Source: a virus. From it: a stretch of DNA of 20,720 nt. Made by a program: the position numbers and the translations under genes. Each line of letters begins with the position of its first letter. Position 1 is the first letter of the stretch. Below the pieces are notes generated by a model. That model saw nothing but the letters and a program-made list of their open reading frames with translations. It had not been told where the DNA came from and made no database searches. Shown one piece after another: positions 17,868-20,720 of this stretch. Where the stretch lies: positions 1 to 20,720 of the IMG/VR virus record IMGVR_UViG_3300037119_009977. One strand, given 5' to 3'.

Positions 17868-19852
17868 GACAAATTACGGCGGCTCTACAGGCGGTGCAGA
17901 AAGTACGTAGTCCACGCGCACGGGTGACGGTGACGGTGGAGGAGCGCGGTCAGAATCCGACTGTGCCGGCGCTGGCGTGGAGTGAGTTGGTGAGTAATGT
18001 TGGGCAGGTGACTTTTCGCCCGGTGGCTCTGGTGGGTCTTGCCAATGGCTCCGTGTTGAAGTTTCAGGCGATGGCCACTGAATGCAGGATGTATACAATC
18101 GCTTCGCCTGCGGTGGCGGCGAGCTGGACCGGGGCGACGTATAGCGTGGTGGTGGCGGCGGGGCTGATTACGATTGCAGCGCTGCGGGTCCCGGGATCTA
18201 GTACGATTCGGCTCTTTTATGTGGGCTCGGCCAACAATGTACTGTACATTGAATCGACGAATAACGGGGCGGCGTGGGGAGCTCCGGTTACGGTCTACAG
18301 TGGGGCCAATGCCGTGCTGGATCTGGTGGTGGCTTATATCAACAATGGGGTGACAACGCAGGGGCCGTGGTTTGTGGGCTTTACGACACAAACGGCAGGC
18401 ATCTATACGCCGCGCTTTGGCTATTTCAGCGGGGCGTGGGTGACGCACGCCTATGATCCGGACTGGCGCGCTGCGGGGATTGATGCCTATGGGACGGCGA
18501 CAGCGGCTCACCGCTGTTTGGTGGTTCGTACGCGCACGAAGGGGGCGAGTCGCCTGCGGGTGTTGGATAAGGCGGCTGGCGTCTTTAGCAATATACGAGA
18601 TCTGGACCAGACCCAGGCGGGTTTGTTTGGGCTAGAGTTGTCCTATTACCGTTTCTGCCAGTTGCCTGAGGCGGGTTGTATGTTGGGCGTTGCCGGCGAG
18701 GGCGCCTATGGGGCGGGGTTGCACATCGGCGTGGGTGGGATCTTTACCTCAACGAGTGTGCTGGCGGATGAGCCGATCATGTTTCCCAGTATCGCCGGCG
18801 TCAATAGTCAACCGTATACGGGGCTGTGTAGCGTAGGCTCTGATGTATACCTGGCGGGTGATACGGTAGTCTATCGTGGGGCTGCGCAGGCGGCGACAGC
18901 AACGACGTTAGAGGTTGTGCGGTATGAATATGACGAGAATCAATTTGAGCTCGAATTTAGCGCTCTGGTGGCGCAGCTCTATGTCGGCCAGATCCTTGTG
19001 ATTACGCGCACGCTCAGTTGGGGCGCACAGTCGGGGAGTCAAATTGTGCGGGCGCTGATCATACGGGTGGAGCAAGGGACGGATAAGGTCAAGGTGGTGG
19101 CGGTCGATGCGTTGGGTTTCCTCGGCACGGCGCGCTGCCGGCGGCCTAGTATCCTCAATGATGGGACGGCTGCGGGCGTGGCGCTGGTGGTGCGCAAGCT
19201 TGCGGCCAGGTTTGGGATTGCGGTCGGCAATGATCGGGCGACTTTGGAGAGTGCGGCGGTGATGCCCTTTACCTTGGCGCCGAGTGAGAGTTTAACCGGC
19301 GCCGCGTTCCGGGTGGGATCGCAGACAGAATTCTACTTGGTTCCTGACAATGGTGGGATCTTCCAACTGACGATGATAACTCCTGGCGTGAGCGATAGCG
19401 GCGATTACAATGACACTCATCATATCTATGGCGCCGGCGCAACACAGCAACCCGTGGCGAGGTCGGCGAGCGTGAGTGATTACAGGGTCTTGGCCTTTAG
19501 CTATGTGCTAGGCACGCGGTCGACAGATCCGGCGGATGGCGGGGCGCTGGCGATGGCGGCCGGTGCGGTGATCGACAACACGCGGCCACTGTCTTATTCG
19601 CTGACCAATTCCAGGTACAATACGACAGCTCGGGTTCGGGCTGCCGCTGCAGCTGAAGGTGGGCGGGAGATCAAGCTGCCGATTACTGGGATCATCGAAG
19701 GTCAAGCGAATTTGGCGTTGGAGTTATACGACAGGGTAGAGGTGACGGAGCCGTTGTTGGGGTGGGCGGCGAGGGTGTTTCGGGTGCGGCGCATTGTGGA
19801 GAAGTACGATCGTGGGCGGTTGACCCAGGTGGTTTATCTCGGAGATAGTTAA
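17864..19852 (+). CDS. Large tail-hub/beta-propeller structural protein
   Basis: A 662-aa protein. The ATG at 17864 overlaps the previous stop (ATGA), which is preferred over an upstream start at 17846. Residues 45-340 look like a sialidase-type beta-propeller: the Asp-box-like STNNGAAWGAPV (about 131-142) fits S-x-D-x-G-x-x-W with N for D, among repeated hydrophobic beta strands. The C-terminal 270 residues resemble phage tail hub or baseplate proteins: VVAVDALGFLG, then ELYDRVEVTEPLLGWAARVFRVRRIVEKYDR, then VVYLGD. It would form the tail tip or nozzle, with carbohydrate binding possible for the propeller. Without a tail-tube gene in this genome, it may be the main body of a short tail. The gene ends the late operon, 2 bp before the palindromic terminator. 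Confidence 0.62.
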   Translation: MRQITAALQAVQKVRSPRARVTVTVEERGQNPTVPALAWSELVSNVGQVTFRPVALVGLANGSVLKFQAMATECRMYTIASPAVAASWTGATYSVVVAAGLITIAALRVPGSSTIRLFYVGSANNVLYIESTNNGAAWGAPVTVYSGANAVLDLVVAYINNGVTTQGPWFVGFTTQTAGIYTPRFGYFSGAWVTHAYDPDWRAAGIDAYGTATAAHRCLVVRTRTKGASRLRVLDKAAGVFSNIRDLDQTQAGLFGLELSYYRFCQLPEAGCMLGVAGEGAYGAGLHIGVGGIFTSTSVLADEPIMFPSIAGVNSQPYTGLCSVGSDVYLAGDTVVYRGAAQAATATTLEVVRYEYDENQFELEFSALVAQLYVGQILVITRTLSWGAQSGSQIVRALIIRVEQGTDKVKVVAVDALGFLGTARCRRPSILNDGTAAGVALVVRKLAARFGIAVGNDRATLESAAVMPFTLAPSESLTGAAFRVGSQTEFYLVPDNGGIFQLTMITPGVSDSGDYNDTHHIYGAGATQQPVARSASVSDYRVLAFSYVLGTRSTDPADGGALAMAAGAVIDNTRPLSYSLTNSRYNTTARVRAAAAAEGGREIKLPITGIIEGQANLALELYDRVEVTEPLLGWAARVFRVRRIVEKYDRGRLTQVVYLGDS

Positions 19853-19854
19853 AT

Positions 19855-19886
19855 AAAGATCTCGCTAGGCGCCTAGCGAGATCTTT
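19855..19886. terminator. 32-bp perfect palindrome between convergent operons
   Basis: AAAGATCTCGCTAGGC (19855-19870) is followed by its exact complement (19871-19886) with no loop. It has A-rich and T-rich ends in both directions. It lies 2 bp after the last late gene and 7 bp after the end of the minus-strand operon, so it serves as a bidirectional terminator for both. Confidence 0.8.
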
Positions 19887-19893
19887 GGCTTGG

Positions 19894-20223
19894 TCATGAG
19901 GCTTTATCCGGGACCGGCGATATGACAATGGTGGCGGCGCGGTTGGGTGCGATGCCGGCAGATAGCACGACTTGGCGACCAATCCAGAGCATGTAATCTT
20001 CTTCGCCAGTAATATCGGCGATGGCTTGGGCCTGGGTCTTGTTGAGGGGCAGGCGTTTTTGTTTGCTCCAAAAGGAGAGGATGAGTTTGGGCTCGTTGCG
20101 TTTGGAGCGCGGATTGTAGAGGTCCTCGAGGGTGACGCGTTCAATGGTGACGATGGGCTTACGATCCTGCAGGTCCTCGGGTCGAAGCCATTTATCCGGC
20201 CATAGATCTTTGATGCTCGGCAT
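19894..20223 (-). CDS. Conserved phage protein of unknown function (109 aa)
   Basis: A 109-aa protein. The ATG at 20223 has AGGA 8 bases upstream. The pattern is one seen in many phage genomes next to replication or recombination genes: KDLWPDKWLRPEDL, then IVTIERVTLEDLYNPRS, then EPKLILSFWSKQKRLPLNKT, then QAIADITGEEDYMLWIGRQVVL. The last part (AATIVISPVP) is beta. It looks like a small OB-like or beta-barrel fold, but no enzymatic motif is visible. It is the third gene of the minus-strand operon after the SWIM protein, 48 bp away, and ends next to the palindromic terminator. A single-stranded-DNA or helicase-cofactor role is a guess. Confidence 0.68.
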   Translation of the reverse strand: MPSIKDLWPDKWLRPEDLQDRKPIVTIERVTLEDLYNPRSKRNEPKLILSFWSKQKRLPLNKTQAQAIADITGEEDYMLWIGRQVVLSAGIAPNRAATIVISPVPDKAS

Positions 20224-20230
20224 GGTTTTG

Positions 20231-20248
20231 TCCTATACGCGTGTAGGA
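20231..20248. repeat. 18-bp near-palindrome upstream of the 109-aa gene
   Basis: TCCTATACGCGTGTAGGA reads almost the same on both strands (one symmetrical mismatch pair). It includes the ribosome site of the 109-aa gene (AGGA on the minus strand), so folding in mRNA could limit its translation, or it could be a protein-binding site. Confidence 0.5.
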
Positions 20249-20271
20249 TGCGCGTCCCCCACCCCGTCAAG

Positions 20272-20720
20272 TTAGGCGATTGATCGAATGTTACCTGTAA
20301 AGGCGGAGCGCAAAGCGGCATCATCACGGCGCGCTGCCAGATCATTTAATGCTTCCTGCTCGTCGTAAGAGAGCGGGCGATCAAAAGAAGGGGCGCTGTA
20401 AAGCCAAGCGGCAAGGGCGGCGGCCTCGGTGTCGTTGCGCGGCAGCCAAGAATGATCGCGGGCGGCGCGGATGAAACAAATAGTAATCGGGAAGCGGTGA
20501 CCGGGGGGGTAGGTGATCACGCGGCATCCTTTTTCATCTCGTAGAATAATCAAGCTGCCTGGGTTCAGTTCGGCGTCGCGGCGTTCGTGGCGCCGATCAT
20601 AGTCACCCGTGAGGCGATAGTTGAGGGTTTGGCTCAGGATGCGACGGTATGAATGATACGCGAGGATGTGTTTGCAGAAGTACCCGGGCGGATCCTCGTG
20701 CAAGGGCGTTCGGTTGTGCT
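20272..20720 (-). CDS. SWIM zinc-finger protein, C-terminal part (gene crosses the circular join)
   Basis: This is the continuation of the gene beginning at 359; the window break falls within it, and the codon phase agrees exactly across the join (offset 20593). This part contains the last zinc ligands (C93-K-H95, encoded just inside the repeat) and residues up to 226. Beyond the finger there are basic and beta-like stretches (LSQTLNYRLTGDYDRRHERRD, SLIILRDEKGCRVITY, FPITICFIRAARDHSW), then an alanine-rich helical tail ending GNIRSIA. I do not recognise the second half. The 109-aa gene lies 48 bp downstream in the same operon. Confidence 0.88.
   Translation of the reverse strand, partial: HNRTPLHEDPPGYFCKHILAYHSYRRILSQTLNYRLTGDYDRRHERRDAELNPGSLIILRDEKGCRVITYPPGHRFPITICFIRAARDHSWLPRNDTEAAALAAWLYSAPSFDRPLSYDEQEALNDLAARRDDAALRSAFTGNIRSIA
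20595..20720. repeat. Terminal direct repeat, right copy (circular join)
   Basis: Identical to 2-127 of the window; see that entry. Offset 20593 gives the likely genome length. Features within it are the same as at the start of the window and should be counted once. Confidence 0.93.

Noticed and set aside
7000-19500. Many copies of GCCGGCG across the late genes as a special signal
   Set aside because: The word is frequent, but it fits a GC-rich genome's codon choices (Ala/Gly-rich proteins) and shows no regular spacing or position.

Overview
The window is a complete, circular, temperate tailed-phage genome (or excised prophage) of about 20,593 bp. Bases 2-127 recur exactly at 20595-20720, and a minus-strand SWIM zinc-finger gene reads uninterrupted across that join. 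The genome has an integrase beside a tRNA-His 3' fragment (attP), terminase, portal, a capsid protease/major capsid fusion, lysis genes and tail-tip/fibre genes. Promoters are standard sigma70 type (17-bp spacers) and ribosome sites are AGGAG type. The host is probably a GC-rich bacterium. I suspect Chloroflexota from the GH-M23 lysin and the overall style of the structural proteins, but nothing in the sequence proves it.

Layout. (1) Join to 0.9 kb, minus strand: an operon of a 153-aa unknown protein, the SWIM protein and a 109-aa conserved unknown, running from a promoter at 876-904 across the join to a palindromic terminator at 19855-19886. (2) 0.96-2.12 kb: an island with almost no T on the + strand (3 T in 1037 bases). 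Inside it lie a promoter (1828-1856), a textbook intrinsic terminator (1201-1233) and no credible protein gene, so it should make a ~620-nt minus-strand RNA with a single adenine. The promoter is a near copy of the operon promoter, with the same helically phased TGCTGTCG repeats upstream. (3) 2.4-3.7 kb: two small helix-turn-helix (excisionase-like) genes flank a lipoprotein cargo gene, each with its own strong promoter. (4) 3.75-5.13 kb: attP, several perfect hairpins, the tyrosine recombinase and a divergent control region built from inverted repeats. (5) 5.16-6.75 kb: a replication-initiator-like gene carrying internal iterons and an AT-richer inverted repeat (possible lambda-O-type origin), then two small genes. 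(6) 6.75-7.06 kb: noncoding, three hairpins and the late promoter. (7) 7.06-19.85 kb: late operon of small terminase, large terminase, MuF-like fragment, portal, protease-scaffold-capsid fusion, decoration protein, small protein, GH-M23 lysin, holin-like protein, connector-like protein, fibre and tail-hub/propeller protein.

How it works together. The late operon packages DNA into a capsid and lyses the host. The integrase, two small HTH proteins and attP run lysogeny. No tape measure, tail tube or sheath is recognisable although the genome appears complete, which suggests a short-tailed particle. The most unusual element is the adenine-free RNA and its T-free island, which appear co-regulated with the SWIM operon. 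A second oddity is a pair of hairpins with identical 14-nt loops but unrelated perfect stems.
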